Numbered from the stretch's first letter, positions 1 through 12,589 are shown. The stretch is 64,000 nucleotides of DNA from Cladocopium goreaui (GCA_947184155.2 CAMXCT020000502.1:503880-567879), one strand, 5' to 3'. The notes: a model not told the origin generated them from the letters alone. Made by a program: numbers and translations.

Positions 1-1797
1 CTTTGAATTTTTCAAATTGAAAATGCTGAGTTTGTCTCACCAATCCGACTGCAAAGTTGAGGCAAAAGACAACAGGATCTCTTGTTTTGCACCATCTTTT
101 CTATTTCAACATCTGTTGGGCCCAACTGTGCCTGCAGCTTAAGTCATGTCAACTTCTGCGGTAAATCCAATGCCATTAACCGCACCATCCCTAATAGCCT
201 ACTGGCCCCATCAACAGAAATGGCTGGGATTCCAACCCTGCTGAGCCGCCCCACGCTGTGCTTCAGTGCAGGATGTATCTCATCCTTGAAGTAGCGATGA
301 CCCAAGCCCGGCAGCTTCGCATGAACACAGCAACCGCCTCACCGGACAGGATCCCAACGTCACCTGATGTGTTTTAGCCATGGGTCAAGTCAGATCCAGG
401 AAACATATGGGTATGGATCAATACCTATTAATACCATTTTTAGGGGGATGAACATCCGTTTACCAGCTATTTTGATGTTCACCAGGGGTACAAGGTTTTG
501 ACACACTGCCATATGTTTATGCTTCTTTTATCAAACGATTCTGAAATTTTGAGAAGGGATAAAATATGATTCTGAAAGGAGTCTGACATCATCCCATCCC
601 TCTGGCTCTGGCAACGGTCAACCCTCCAGCCTCGTCCCGTGTTGGTGGGGTCACCTGTTCGAGCAATGTAATCCTTCTCGACCTGCGGACCATGGTGGAC
701 AGGATCTTAAAACAAGAAACGCCACAAAACTCATGTGGAAAATCAAGAAATGGTTTTGGAAATCCTTCGGAATATCATTTTCCTATGGTTGGCGATGTGC
801 GAGTTCTATGTTAGTCTTGAATGACAATATCCCTGAGCCATCCACTTTATTTTGGTGGATGAGATCCTTTTTGTTTTAATTGCGGTGTGCTGGTTGCCTG
901 TTAACGACATCTCGCTTTCGAGTCTCTTAACATCAACTACCCAAGGGCTTCTAGTGATTCCTCTCAATGATGCCCCACAACATTCTGCAAACAGCTCCAA
1001 CATGCCCATGACCCCACAGACAGGAAGAGGCAGTTGTTGTAGTACTTCATCTTGCAGAGCCTAGGAGCCGAGACTGAGCAAGTGACAACATGTGTCTCAA
1101 AATGGGGCATAACCCCAATAGGGCTATTTGAATGGGCAATATGATAAGTAACCAGTGGGTAGACCACACTTTTCGACAAACTCACATTGAAGAAATATTT
1201 GTTGATGCAAATTTACTTGACAAAGCAGACAGGATGGATCTGGTTTCCTTTGCGGTTCTACCACATACTCCATGAACGTCCCACGGCAATAAAACCCCGG
1301 CCCGAGAACCATGAGCTGCTGGTCACACTTAGCATGGGCATGTGTCAGTGTACACTTTTATATAGGTATGAATATGTTCAAAGCTGCTAATGCCATGCCA
1401 GCGGTACAAGCAAACCCAGCAAGAATATGTTTGCCTCACACATGTGATGCATGAAAACATCAGCCCAAACAGAAATCTCCCTCCACTAGTGCTGGGCAGC
1501 GCTGCTTCAGAAAGTTGAGACACGTCCGTGGAGCATGATCTACCTCTCCGCCCGTGGCAGCAGTGGCCCATACTAATTCTTAGACCTTCATGGACCCTCA
1601 AAATATATTGGTCATTCGTAGGATGAAACCATCCTATTTGCGGGCCGGATCGTTTTGAACCGTACCCACTCTACAATACTTCCAACACTTCTCCCAAGAA
1701 TCTACAGTACTTGAAGCCATTTCCAAAGCCTCGCTGCCGACTGTGCCTTCAGATCGATCACCAGGTCGCCCAGGTTGGTTTCAATCAACACCGCCAT
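1..1797 (-). CDS. PPIL4: PPIL4-type cyclophilin (peptidyl-prolyl isomerase), 5' exons only
   Basis: Five exons join in frame on the minus strand: 1747-1797, 1506-1543, 1018-1060, 631-682 and 255-337. The start ATG at 1797 opens with MAVLIETNLGDLVIDLK, very close to the start of animal PPIL4. Later exons give APRTCLNFLKLCKMKYYNNC, then DYIARTGDPTNTGRG, then HRYFKDEIHPALKH; these are cyclophilin-fold segments including the GDPT.TGRG loop. PPIL4 proteins are nuclear, spliceosome-associated prolyl isomerases with an RRM after the cyclophilin domain; that part would lie left of base 1. Introns start GC, GC, GT and GC and all end AG. The exon after 255 was not located with confidence. The choice of PPIL4 over other cyclophilins rests on the N-terminus and the LCKMKYYNNC segment. 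Confidence 0.85.
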
Positions 1798-3182
1798 GGG
1801 TTTTTTTTTGGGGCTTCACTGGAGATAGAACAACTTGGGGCTTTGCCAAGACCTATATGTCAGCTTACAGGAGTACTTTCAAGTGCTGCTTGATATGTTG
1901 GATCTTGCAACATTTCTGGCAGTCCTCATTGTCCTAAGTGCTGGCTCTACCATTTCAGTTCTGGGACCTGCTTCGCAAGTGAAGCAATGCTCAACTTGTG
2001 ATCAACGTGGATGTTGCACAGTCCAACGCCCAGCCTGTCTGAATCCAAACCCTTGTGCACTTGTGACGAAGGTGTTTAGCTGCCTGTCATTGAGGTTGAA
2101 TTCATGTCGCAAGTCTCTGTTGTAGCAAATCGTTCGCTCACAGGTCGTTCCCTTCCGGGCCCGCGATTCATGATTCTTCTGCCTTGTAGCCATAAGCTGA
2201 GCAAATGGGGCGGCCAAGCACAATCATGACCAACGAAAAATCTGCTTGCACTTCCCCAGCTCATCGCACAGCACCGATGCAAAATCTCAAACCATACCGT
2301 GCTATCAGAGCTACAAGCTTTTTTCGGATAGATCAAAGGAGGTCAATCTTCAAGTACTCCTGGGATTGTGTTTTTTTGGGGTTTCCTTTCAGATGGGGGT
2401 ACCCATTTTTAATCCATTTCAAGAGGATTTTCCCTTATAAACAGTGAAAAAAACCATGAATTTTGGGGTACTTCCATGTATGGAAACCCCCATGTGGTGG
2501 CCACGGTTCCGACGAGCCTCTCGGGAGGAGCGGGTGCGCGCGGTGCGCGGTCAGGAGTCTGCAGTCAATTTTAGTGGTGGGATAAAAAAGGCAGGATCTG
2601 AATACAACTTGGGTCCAGTTCTAGATAAGGGTACAACTCACTGAAGGTTTCATTAAGCTATCTATAGATATATATAATATATATATATATATACATTGTA
2701 CATAATATATGTGTGATTATGTGTGTATACTACATATCATACATGTTGGGTCATCGCTGTGTTCAGAAAAACAAAAAACATAGCAACTGAGCCATCCAGC
2801 CGCAGGGCTGGTCTCTCGCATTGCGAGGGACCTAATTTCCAGCACTATGCACGAGAATGAAAAACCGTCAGGCATGGCCCATTCTTAGTGGTCCCTGGTG
2901 GTCCCTCCAAAATCTCCAATTCTCCAGAACAAGAAGAAAACGCAGTGCAAAAGTAGAGACACAGTTTGAATTCAGAGTAGAAAAAAATGCACTGTTTGAT
3001 GAACCGATGAACCAACTCCTCCACTGAACTGCTATCCATTGAGGCCGAGTCCACCAGCTTACGATGACCAGGAAGAGCATCTGGGGGATGTCGGGGCTGT
3101 CGGCTGTCCCCTCCCTAATAAATACCCCCTCAAGAAAAACTGGTTGTGTATTGGATCTATTCATTTCAGGGTCCCTCATTTC

Positions 3183-3232
3183 GATGTTATTTGATGTTAT
3201 TTGATGTTATTTGATGTTATTTGATGTTGATG
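3183..3232. repeat. Decamer tandem repeat (TTGATGTTAT)
   Basis: Between four and five head-to-tail copies of a 10-bp unit, the last shortened. No coding potential is apparent. Confidence 0.9.
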
Positions 3233-4105
3233 TTAGGGGATGGGGTACTGCCAAAACAGCAGCCAATGTCAGGCGAAGTGCTGGAGGATTACGGCTGAGT
3301 GCCCGTTCGTCTTTGGTTGGTAGGGGTTCCCAGATTATAATTTTGGTGGCTGGTAATCTTTCTTACAGATATACTGGATAAACATATAAACATTATATAT
3401 GTATACATATGTGTATGTATGTATAAAATTGAGTGTTCCTGTGGAGTAACGACAACCCCATTGAACCGCAGCAGACAACCCCATTGAACCACTTCTCCCC
3501 GGACCGTTCGGTGACCAAGGCTCGCACGACAACGGCCAGAAGGCCAAGCGTTATCCACCTGATCAGTTTGCGAACTGGAACAATCACCATTTTGAATATT
3601 AAGATCAACTTCAATCAACTTTATTATTAGTAACTATATATCGCTATTTTCAATAGCTATGTTGAATTAGAGAGGATTAATTTTAATGGCCCGCATTATC
3701 CCCTAAGCTTCCATAATGGATTAGAATGGCCAATGTTTATCACTTTTTGGCAATTTGAAACAAATAATAATGATGTCTTGTATGGGTATGGAGCAAGTCA
3801 TTGTACCATTGTATCCCAAAATGGGATCTTCTACAACCCTTAAATACTGACCTGGGCCGAAGCAAATATGACTCATACAGTAAGTGCGGGAAATGGCTGA
3901 GACAAGCAAAAGTTGATGGAAATTCATGAAAGTTGATGCAAGTTGATCTCAAACAAAATGGATGGTTCAGTAAATGATATTCAACATACAAAAAAATGAC
4001 ATAAAATGGAAAAAATACCAATTCTGTGGGTCCATTAGCAATGACTCGATTCTGCAATCCTGCTGAGTTTCCGGCGGCGTAGAGATCATGGCCTGCCACC
4101 ATCGG

Positions 4106-4190
4106 AGATGTATGTGTGTGTGTGTACATAATATAATATATATATATACATATACATATATATATATAGTTATATATATATATATGCGGA
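4106..4190. repeat. TG/TA microsatellite
   Basis: An alternating TG run passes into alternating TA. Similar tracts recur through the window. Confidence 0.8.
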
Positions 4191-5686
4191 AGATCTTGAG
4201 GGGTGACCACGGCCATATCTTTTCATTTTATTCTTTTTATTCTATTTGTTCCATTTATTCCATTTACTCCATGTATTTCGTTTATTCCACTTATCCAATT
4301 ATATATATATATATAGAAATGTAAATAGATCTTCATCCCCCAAATTCGCATGCTGTTACGTAGATACTGTGAATTTTGGCCCATCCAAATGTTTCCCTGA
4401 AAACATCACTGGCACCTTCAAAGTGCTTCCCATTGTTTGCATCACCGATGATGCCACCTGCGGCAGCAAAATCTCACGTCTTTTTTTTCAACAGATTCAT
4501 AAATCCAACAGTTGATGAAAATTGGGGGTGCCCCCCAGTGTGATCTGCTAAAATGCTACCCCAAATGATCAACAAGCCAGATTTTCAGGCCCGACTCTTC
4601 CACAAGTCCTGGCCTCGCTGAGTGCGCTTTGTCCCTCAACGTAGTGCCTACATTGTGTGTCAAGCACCAGTTGTGGGGCTGCTCCCTGTTGGGAAATACA
4701 TGTTGTATATCATGTATATCAAACCAAGACCGATGGCAAAGCATTGCTTGTTAAAATGTCCGTACCCTGCACTATTCACCTCCCCCATAAATGGCATAAT
4801 CTTTGAAATAAATACTGCCACCAAATCCGATAATTAAAAGAATCAGCAGAAGTCGTTTGTCTCCACAGTTCTCGGCTTCCCCACAATTGGTTCCCACCTG
4901 CAGGGCTTGAGTCCAGCTGTGGGAATGCCGCGGGTGTTTTGGTGAAAGAAAAACTGCTACTTACTGTACATTACATCAGAATAACAAGGTGTATTCTTAT
5001 TCACGGTAATATCATGTTTGCCCATACAGTATCTTCTATTTAGGTCATGTATATTGTCATATCTCCGTGCAAACGACATACAGAGATGAACAAGGCAAGA
5101 ATTTATACTCTCTTGGCATTATAAGGAGTGACTAAACCCCAAAACTCAACCCGCCCCAACCACTGGGTTTTGACCCTGCGAAGCACACCTCGAAGGAGGG
5201 TCGTGGCTGAAGCTTCAAACATCGCATAGATCATGGACAACACCAACAAACTGCAGCACGATCGGAGATGCCGGGTGTAAATGTTTGAGATTCTGGGAGC
5301 TGTCTCGGGCCAATGTAATGTCAAAATAAACCATAGGGACTCCCCAAATAGTTATACCCAGTAACATCATGTAACATCTTATAATCTAATTTATGAATCC
5401 AGGGCTGACATCATTTTTTTCTCCGCTGTGTTTCGCCGCGCGAGATCCGGCGGAGAGTCCTACTGCATCGCGTCGTGAGGTGCTTCGCCTCCTGTAGAGC
5501 CACAAATGGGTTGCGGATGGGGAGATGATTTTAAGAGAATACCATCTACAACTTATTAGATTCATTAGTATTGCATATTCTAGCTGTATTATAGGGGTAT
5601 AGTCCAGTAGTTGCAAAGGTATAAGCTAGAGGTGAAATATTTCAAGAATCCCACTTGTAGCTCAGCCTCGTGACCTTCCCCAGATC

Positions 5687-8600
5687 CTAGTTTTTGAAAC
5701 CCACAGCTCCTTCCATCACCAGCTGCACCACCTCTTCCGCCAAACTCATGGCTGAGGTGAGGCCAGGACTTTCGATGCCAAACAGATTCACCAACCTTAA
5801 GGGAACTCTCCGTGTCTCCAAGTGGCAAGGGATACCAAGTGACAGGAAACCAAGAGGTTGGCCAACAGGGTTCTTCACATTTGTCCCCTCATTTCTGGAC
5901 AACAACAGCAAATGTGTGTCTTTCCATTGCTTCCAGTGACTGAAAAGAAGTCTGGCTGTTTTCGCAAGCGTGGCTTCCTTTCAGTTTGATGTTGTCAACA
6001 TCTCAGGGTCTGGCTTTCCATAACTAGCCACTTGAAAATCGGCAGCTGGCTCTCCTGGCGGCATCATTGACCCCCGCTTTTGTGGCTGGCCAAACACGGA
6101 GCGGTCCTGGCGCCGAGAGCTTTGGGCGCACTCCAGAGTAGTCAGCAACTAATGCGCCATCTGGCAGCTTGGGCCAGTAGCGACGCACCTGCAGTTGGCA
6201 CATGGGCGGGGCACCCAGCATCACAGGTCCCTTTTTCGCGAGTCTGACAGCTCGCAGATGGAACAACTTGAAAGAAGATGGTTAATGGGCCAGACCCCAC
6301 CTCAGAGTAGAAGGCCTCGCTCTTCTTGTCATCCACTTGATAGGCAGCAGCTTGGTGGGAGCCATATGCCGCCTCAAGAATCCAATGCTATGATTGAAAC
6401 TATACACAAGTTAACAACCATCATTTCAAGCAGCTATGAAATGATGAAGCAATCTGAAGCATGTCGAAGATGGATCAACCTTTTCAATCTGATCGCACAG
6501 ATATCATCACAAACGTGATGTAGTTTGAGGTCCCAGGATTGTTGATCACTTTGATCCCAACAGAGTCTGATTTGCAAAGTTGCCTCGTCCACCTCTAGTC
6601 CAGGCAAAATCTCCGGTGGCAACCACTCCACGTCAGGGCCAAAGCGCACCTGCCCTAAGCCGCGGGGAAGCTGGGCCAGCTCATTCGGAGAACCCACTAA
6701 TGTCTACCCTTCATAGTGGCCCACTAATGACATCATTGGTGCTCACACGTTAGTGTCAAACACAGCTGTGATCTGGGTTGGTCAACCCCAAATTTCCAAA
6801 ATTTGATGATCATATTCCATCATATTCCCCCCACTCAATGGCCATGGATCGTAACTCGTGAAAATCCCCATCCTCAAACCCACCCGGCCGCCTTGAAGGT
6901 CCACGGTGGCATGCACGCCCAAGCCGCTGGTTTGCGGCTCTGGCACTGGGTAGACCAACCTGGAAAAGGGTCTTAGGCCGCCTGACAGCCGCAGATCATG
7001 CTGGTTGCAGTAGATCTCCACATGATATCGCCATTCTGGGCACTTTAACCCGCAAATCAGGTACATTGATGGATCCTCAAATATAAATCTTCCAAAAACA
7101 CGGAATTCTCATGGGGGGTCAATCGAAAAAAAGGGATGAAACATCCCTTCGGCCCTTCGAGCGAGCCATACCCAGTTTTTTTTTGCGAATTTCCCCCATT
7201 TTTCAGCGGCACTGCGGCACCTTGCAGGGCATAGTAGCTGCCACGGCAGTAGAAGGCTTTGGGCACCGGCTCCATCCCCAGGGACCGCGCCACCCGCGGT
7301 GCCGCGAGGCCACAGCAATTCACCACTGCCTGCGCCTGATCTCATGGGATTTCTTAGGGATGATTGGGGACTTTTTGTTGGGGTAAGGGATGTTAGGGGT
7401 AGAGAAACACGTTTAACATCGTTTGACCAACAAAAATGGTGATTGAATGGGTATTTCACGGGAATATAACAACCTGTATCCAATTTGGGAGGTTGCAGAT
7501 GATTAACCATCAAATTTGGGGGTATCCCATGTTCAAACAAACCTAAATTCCTAAATCAATCCAACCAGTTGGTACAGTAAATTGATTCCATCAATCAGTT
7601 GGTATTTCATGATTTGAAATGGGGCTATCATCAAGAAATCAACAATGGTCAACCAAACCGAGAAATCCATCAACCAGTCAAAGCCAATCAAAGCCCATCA
7701 AAGCCAATAACCAATAACAACCAATCAAAGAATCAATTAAATGCATCCAAATCCAAACAACTACAGTAATCAAACTCAAGCAAAACCAAGCAAGCAACCA
7801 TCGAATCATCGATCGAACATGAGCAAACACCTGCTTTTAAAGTCGAATTGTTGTCAACATCTGTCAACATCTGGGTAGAGGGTTTTCTCAAAACCAAAGC
7901 ACCACGAACACTTGTCACCAGTGTCCTCTACCGTAAAGACATCAGCGGAATCCACAGATTCAAGCTCCACCATCACACCTGCCAGCACCATCTGCGGTGA
8001 CGGTAGATTTGCTAACCAATTGGCATCATGAGATTCAGCCTCACAGTTATTGACTCTGAAGTTAGTTTCATCCAGACTTCGGGGTGAGCCTCAAGCATCC
8101 GGATGATTTTCTTAACCATTATTTGACCATCACCCATAGCCATAAATTTCTTATGGCCGCAGGCCCAGCCTTCTTGGTAGACCTGGCCACCTCGCAGCTG
8201 TGTGCGTAACGCCAAAGTGGCACCATACTCCTCGGCATCTGCCAGCAACGCCTGCAACTTGGCATGGAAAATGTCTCTGGCTGGGACAGGATAGGATACA
8301 CCAGGATAGGTATACACACAGACGCACATATATATATATATATATATAATCATCCTGGAGTAGATAAAATATTGATGAATATTGATACTTCGTGAAAATA
8401 TGATTGAAATGTTGAGAGTCTATCTGCTTCAGGAAGGACATACTCAGGTATTCCTATGCTAAGTTGCCCAAAAGCAAACCCCTCGTTGTGCGCCTGCATG
8501 AAAGCATGGGAGTCCACGATACCTTGATTGCTGCAGAAGGCAAAGTTTCAGGCGCCTTCCAGAGGAACTTTCGATTTAAAATGAAGACGTTGAACTTTTG

Positions 8601-11312
8601 AACCATATTGGAAGACATTGAGAGTTCAACTCCCGAAGTTGAGAACACATTTTAGTTGGGTAGTCCCTGAGTCTTGTTGGTCGAACAGGTCTTCTTAATT
8701 GTTGCAAACCACAATTTGTTGCCAAGCCAAAGTTTTGCCTTTCCTTGCTTTTCCTTGCCTTTTCCTTGCCTTTTCCTTGCCTTTTCCTTGCCTCTTCCCT
8801 ACCCTCTCCTTACCTTCTCTTCAAGTCTTTCTCCCCTCTTCCATGCCAAGCTGCCAGTCCGGGGAGAATGCAGAGCTTCCACGCAGTAGACCTCGTGGTT
8901 TTTTTTGCGGTACAATGTGTCGATGGGGTACAATTTGTTGACAGTTGATCAATCCCTTGGCCTTCACGCTACTTAGTGGTGGAATGTATTGGATCTCTTC
9001 ATGACAGGCACCTTGGGGGGTTCATGTGGCTGGGGTAGTGGCCCACCTGTCCGCCAAAGGTTGCACCCGGGTATTGAACCCGGGTCTGACACATCCCGTC
9101 TTCTCCACTAGACCATACCGGCTCTCTTGGTGGGAAGGTATTATTGTGGATCCCCTATTAATGGATGGTTGTAGTACTGATGGATTTAAAATCTATATAG
9201 TGACTGGTGGGTACAGGGTTTCTCAAGACCCTGCTTTTAGGAAATCACCCATTTTTATGTAGTGGTTAATACCTCCTTGTGGATGGTTGATGATTTGGCT
9301 TACCATGTTTTTCATTTCCATGACTTTACAAGTATAAGATGTGGGGCCAACCATGGTGGATGATGGGAAGGATGTTTTCATGAATGGGGTGTTGCCAGCA
9401 TGTACTGCTTTTCGTTTAACCAACCACCCTGGTGATTGAAAACTGGCCACAGCCCTCTAGATGCACCCTTTTTTCGTCTGAGTAGGAACAAACTGGCACA
9501 AATACCTAGGTTTCCAAAGCTTCTAAGGTCAGAGTTTTGCTACCATCACTTACTTCACAAACTATGGGGAAGTAAGGTAATTTTGGGCATCAGACCAATG
9601 GTGTTCTAGTGAGGTCGTTGTGATCTCAGAGTAATGCCAGGACTCTTGGCAGTTTAACTGTGCAACAAAAAAACAAGATAGTAATATTCAGTAATGAAGT
9701 TGTATATCATATTCGTAAATATGAGCAACATCTTAAGAGTCTTAACATTTACCCATTAATTAACATCCATGAACTCTATATATACATACATATATCATTT
9801 TGACTATCTGGATAGTCTGAATGGATCGGTAGTCATCTCCAGCCTCCGGCTCCATCTGCTGCACTTGCTGCGGGCTCAAGGGCTCCAACTTCACCCCGTT
9901 GCCGGCAGCCTCATCGTCATTGGTCCGAAAACACCCGGAAAACCATTGGAAAATAAACACCTGAAGTTTTGGAATGGTCAGTCGGATTTTTATTTCATAA
10001 AACTAGTTGGTAGAAGTTTTTCCTGTCGGAAACTTTGATGATTTTGAAGCAGTGCTTATCTCTTGCTGCACACCAGTAGATCCCTTGGCTCTCAGGCGGG
10101 GTTGTAGTCCCCTCCCCGATCTCCCCGTGAGTTCGTGCCTTCATCTCCAGTGCTTTGAGCTCAGGCAGTTGTGCTTCCGAAGTCGCCACGATGAGTTTGC
10201 CACATATGCCTTGGTGCAAAACCAGCAGCCGCCAGTGGCCGCCAGTGGCCGCCAGGTGCTTTAAGAAGATCCTGAATTGCCAGCTGAACCTATCCTGAAT
10301 AGCCAGGTACACAACCTGAAACCGGCAATGGTCACCAACAATGCCTCCTTCAACTGAATTCAGCTTCCAGCTACGATGTGGCACCTCTCGCTCCAAACAG
10401 AAGCGTCGTAGCATCTCTGAACCACGGAGACAGTGCTTTGCCTCGAGTCGTTGGCTGTTCTTGCTATTGGTAGCCTAGAACTGTTTTGACAGCTTGTTTG
10501 GCTCAGTTTCACCACAAACTCTACCATAGATTGTGTCAAAGGAGCCCTTCACCACCCAGAGCATCTTTCTGCCTTACGGCTGCCTTGAGGATAGTAGAGC
10601 CCGGCATGGATCACTTCGCCTTAGTCGTTCCAGTTCCAAGGACTTTGACGAACATTTTTTTATCTGGAAGTTCTTGTGCTGCTGCCTGGAACACTGGAAC
10701 ACATCAAATGTGAGAGACTCTGCAACGACCAAGCGGCTGTTGCGGCTGGAAGTGCCTGGCAGGGTGGAATGGGTCCTCAGGTCCTCCATCCAATGGGACT
10801 CCTTATTATGGCTATAGCGGCTATAAATCCCAGTGGATTGACGACCATCCTGCAAGAACTGCTTGGTTGACAGGGATTCCCCATGTTAATGTTTCGAACT
10901 AATCATCAACCAACCAGGGTTTAGGAGCCACTGCTCAAATGATAATCCCAATAATATTCCAATTATATTCCCATGAAATCCCATGAATCCCACTAAATCC
11001 CATCAACAATCGGGTTCCATCATTTATCACTTATATCAACTTACATCCCCATAGTTTTGATGGTTAGAATCCTATTAAAATTCATTTGTAAAAAAAACAT
11101 CGAATCATGAACCAGAGTTTTTCACACTGTTCACACAAAATCCCTATGGCTGATGGGTTTTGAACCCATTAAATCCATCAAATCCCATGAAATCACCATT
11201 AAAACCCATAGCAACCACCAACCGTGCCTGCCCCAACGGCTCCACCAAGGTCGCAGAGCACCACCTCCCGGCCCAGACGCGCCAAGGCGCGGGCGCAACT
11301 CAGGCCGATCAC
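5687..11312 (-). CDS. L2HGDH: L-2-hydroxyglutarate dehydrogenase (FAD-dependent), 17 visible exons
   Basis: Exons, 5' to 3' on the minus strand: 11228-11312, 10738-10755, 10573-10619, 10375-10441, 10139-10209, 9844-9909, 8855-8891, 8494-8522, 8191-8251, 7919-7978, 7221-7340, 6892-6981, 6584-6654, 6301-6324, 6107-6188, 6000-6054, 5687-5795. They sum to 1092 nt (364 codons including the stop) in one frame. Family landmarks in order: VIGLSCARALARLGREVVL (second half of the FAD-binding Rossmann motif), GTSSRNSEVIHAGLYYP, CGKLIVATSEAQLPEL, ALHSPRTGIVDSHAFMQ, VVNCCGLAAPRVA, SRLVYPVPEPQTSGLGVHAT, VRFGPDVEWLP, LPDGALVADYSGVRPKL, LVNLFGIESPGLTSAMSLAE. The enzyme oxidises L-2-hydroxyglutarate to 2-oxoglutarate and is usually mitochondrial. 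The first exon (start codon and GxGxxG) is not seen; it should lie above 11312. Exon 6301-6324 is the least certain boundary. Of 16 donors, nine are GC, six GT and one GA; all acceptors are AG. Confidence 0.92.
8741..8812. repeat. Pyrimidine-rich 11-bp tandem repeat inside an intron
   Basis: About six copies of a CCTTGCCTTTT-like unit on the plus strand, degrading to the right. It lies in the dehydrogenase intron 8523-8854, so the transcript would carry a purine tract. Confidence 0.85.
9059..9122 (-). ncRNA. tRNA-like relic (tRNA-derived SINE head or tRNA pseudogene)
   Basis: On the minus strand there is a good RNA polymerase III A box (TGGTCTAGTGG) and a B box (GGTTCAATACC). The D stem pairs (GTC/GAC) and a strong T arm forms (CCCGGG on both sides of the loop). 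The anticodon arm is about ten bases short, and the 5' and 3' acceptor strands do not pair. It is therefore not a working tRNA. It sits in the 952-nt intron between dehydrogenase exons 9844-9909 and 8855-8891, on the sense strand of that gene. Confidence 0.5.
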
Positions 11313-11385
11313 CTCTGCCAAGAACCATCGGTTGTTTGATAGCGATATGACAATATACTTATTGTATAAATATAAATATAAATTT

Positions 11386-11771
11386 AAAAATATATATATG
11401 TGTGTAAATATATATATATATACATATATATATATACACATATATATATACACATATATATATACATATATATGTGTGTAAATATATATATATATATACA
11501 ATATATATATATGTATATATACAATATATATATATTAATCTATATACATGAATATATGTATTTAAAAAATATTCAAATTAAATATATAGAAAATATTTTT
11601 TAAGTTATATATGTATATAAATATATAAATATATTATATTTATTTTTATTTTATTTTGATATTTTAAATATTCTACATATATAAATTCAATATATAAAAT
11701 ATATAAATATATTATTATTATATATGTATATATATCATGTATATAATATTACATATATATATAATATTGTA
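11386..11771. repeat. AT-rich microsatellite block
   Basis: About 385 bp of almost pure A/T, mainly alternating TA with some ACA/TGTG interruptions. It ends exactly where the downstream repeat of the DIRS-like element begins. No gene content. Confidence 0.9.
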
Positions 11772-11849
11772 TAACGGTTGAAGCGCCCTTCTTTTCTCGA
11801 AATCCCAATTGTTTCACAGGCTGCTGGTGAAAACGCAGCTGCTACCCAT
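11772..11849 (-). repeat. DIRS-like split direct repeat B2
   Basis: Matches B1 with a few substitutions and a 12-bp insertion. It begins AACGGTTGAAGCGCCCTT and ends CTGCTACCCAT (plus strand). Confidence 0.8.
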
Positions 11850-11886
11850 GCTCCACATCAAGTTGGGTGGGTCTCCATGGGCTGGG

Positions 11887-11926
11887 AGACCTTGAGGATC
11901 AAAACGGTTGCCATCACAGTTGTTCC
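11887..11926 (-). repeat. DIRS-like split direct repeat A2
   Basis: Forty bases identical to A1 at 18274-18313, adjacent to B1. It is separated from B2 by a 37-bp spacer. Confidence 0.85.
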
Positions 11927-11927
11927 G

Positions 11928-11993
11928 AACGGTTCAAGCGCCCTTATTTTCTCCAAATCCCAATTGTCTCACAAAAACGCAGCTGCTACCCAT
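11928..11993 (-). repeat. DIRS-like split direct repeat B1
   Basis: A copy of B2 lying just past the stop of the recombinase reading frame (12002). Confidence 0.8.
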
Positions 11994-12001
11994 TTCTTCC
12001 G

Positions 12002-12430
12002 TTACCTCCCAAGGTCTGCTTGTATGTGGAGCTTATACCATACTTGCTTGGGCAATTTTGCAGCTTTGAATGCAGTGCGTCTGCCCAGAACTGTGGGGAA
12101 AAGCTGAGCGACTGAAAGGACCTTCTGGCGGCTAAATGTTGAAATCCGTTTCAGGCAGAGGAGTGCTGTGGTCTCCTGGACGTACACCTCCATCACCTTC
12201 ATATTGAGCCAACGGTCTTTACGCCGGCAATATTCACCATTTTCAGTCATCTGCAAACGCCACGTTGCTCCCCCTGATCGGAGAGAGCCAACATCCAAGG
12301 GTTTCACACCTGCTTCGCGGGAAACGGGTAAACCAAGTTTGCCTTGTCACCAAAAGCTAAACCTGTAACTTGCAAAAGGTCAGGTATATCTAATTTCGCA
12401 GCTTGGTGGCGTGGTCCAGGGCGCCTTGCA
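12002..12430 (-). pseudogene. Tyrosine recombinase, C-terminal catalytic part
   Basis: Reading down the minus strand: RHQAAKLDIPDLL near 12410, then a frame change, then DVGSLRSGGATWRLQMTENG with the catalytic arginine, and MKVMEVYVQETTALLCL with the likely nucleophile tyrosine. This is the end of a YR domain of the dinoflagellate DIRS type. The segment that should precede RHQ is absent here and is found at 13640-13905. Confidence 0.8.
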
Positions 12431-12477
12431 ACCGACGTCGTAGCACAGGCTTCTTTGAACTCAACATATTTATAACT

Positions 12478-12581
12478 TACCCTCTGGTAATTTAACGTAG
12501 CTATGGAAAATCACCATTTTTAATGGGAATATCCACTATAAATGGCCATTTTCAATAGCTATGTTAAATTACCAGAGGGTA
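12478..12581. repeat. MITE family A, copy inserted in the recombinase gene
   Basis: A 104-bp near-palindrome running from TACCCTCTGGTAA to TTACCAGAGGGTA. It interrupts the recombinase between the core-binding domain and the catalytic part. TTATAAAT occurs on both flanks. It is the only family A copy left of 31 kb. Confidence 0.85.
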
Positions 12582-12589
12582 TAATTTAT

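Larger units (their letters stand above)
1798..5686. other. Intergenic stretch between the two minus-strand genes
   Basis: No exon chain could be built here. It should contain the 5' flank of the cyclophilin gene and the 3' flank of the dehydrogenase gene. It holds AT microsatellites near 2660-2760 and 4106-4190, a decamer repeat near 3183, and GC-richer patches near 2490-2570, 3460-3550, 5140-5290 and 5430-5500. Short open frames in those patches lack recognisable domains. Confidence 0.5.

Noticed and set aside
4088-4324. Open frames across TA/TG microsatellites
   Set aside because: Ile/Tyr repeats translate the microsatellite; the same occurs at 11.4-11.6 and 43.5-43.65 kb.
5400-5510. GC-rich patch as an exon (reads LCFAARDPAESPTASRRE on the plus strand)
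   Set aside because: It is on the opposite strand to the local genes, has no clear splice sites or domain, and looks like a dispersed repeat fragment.
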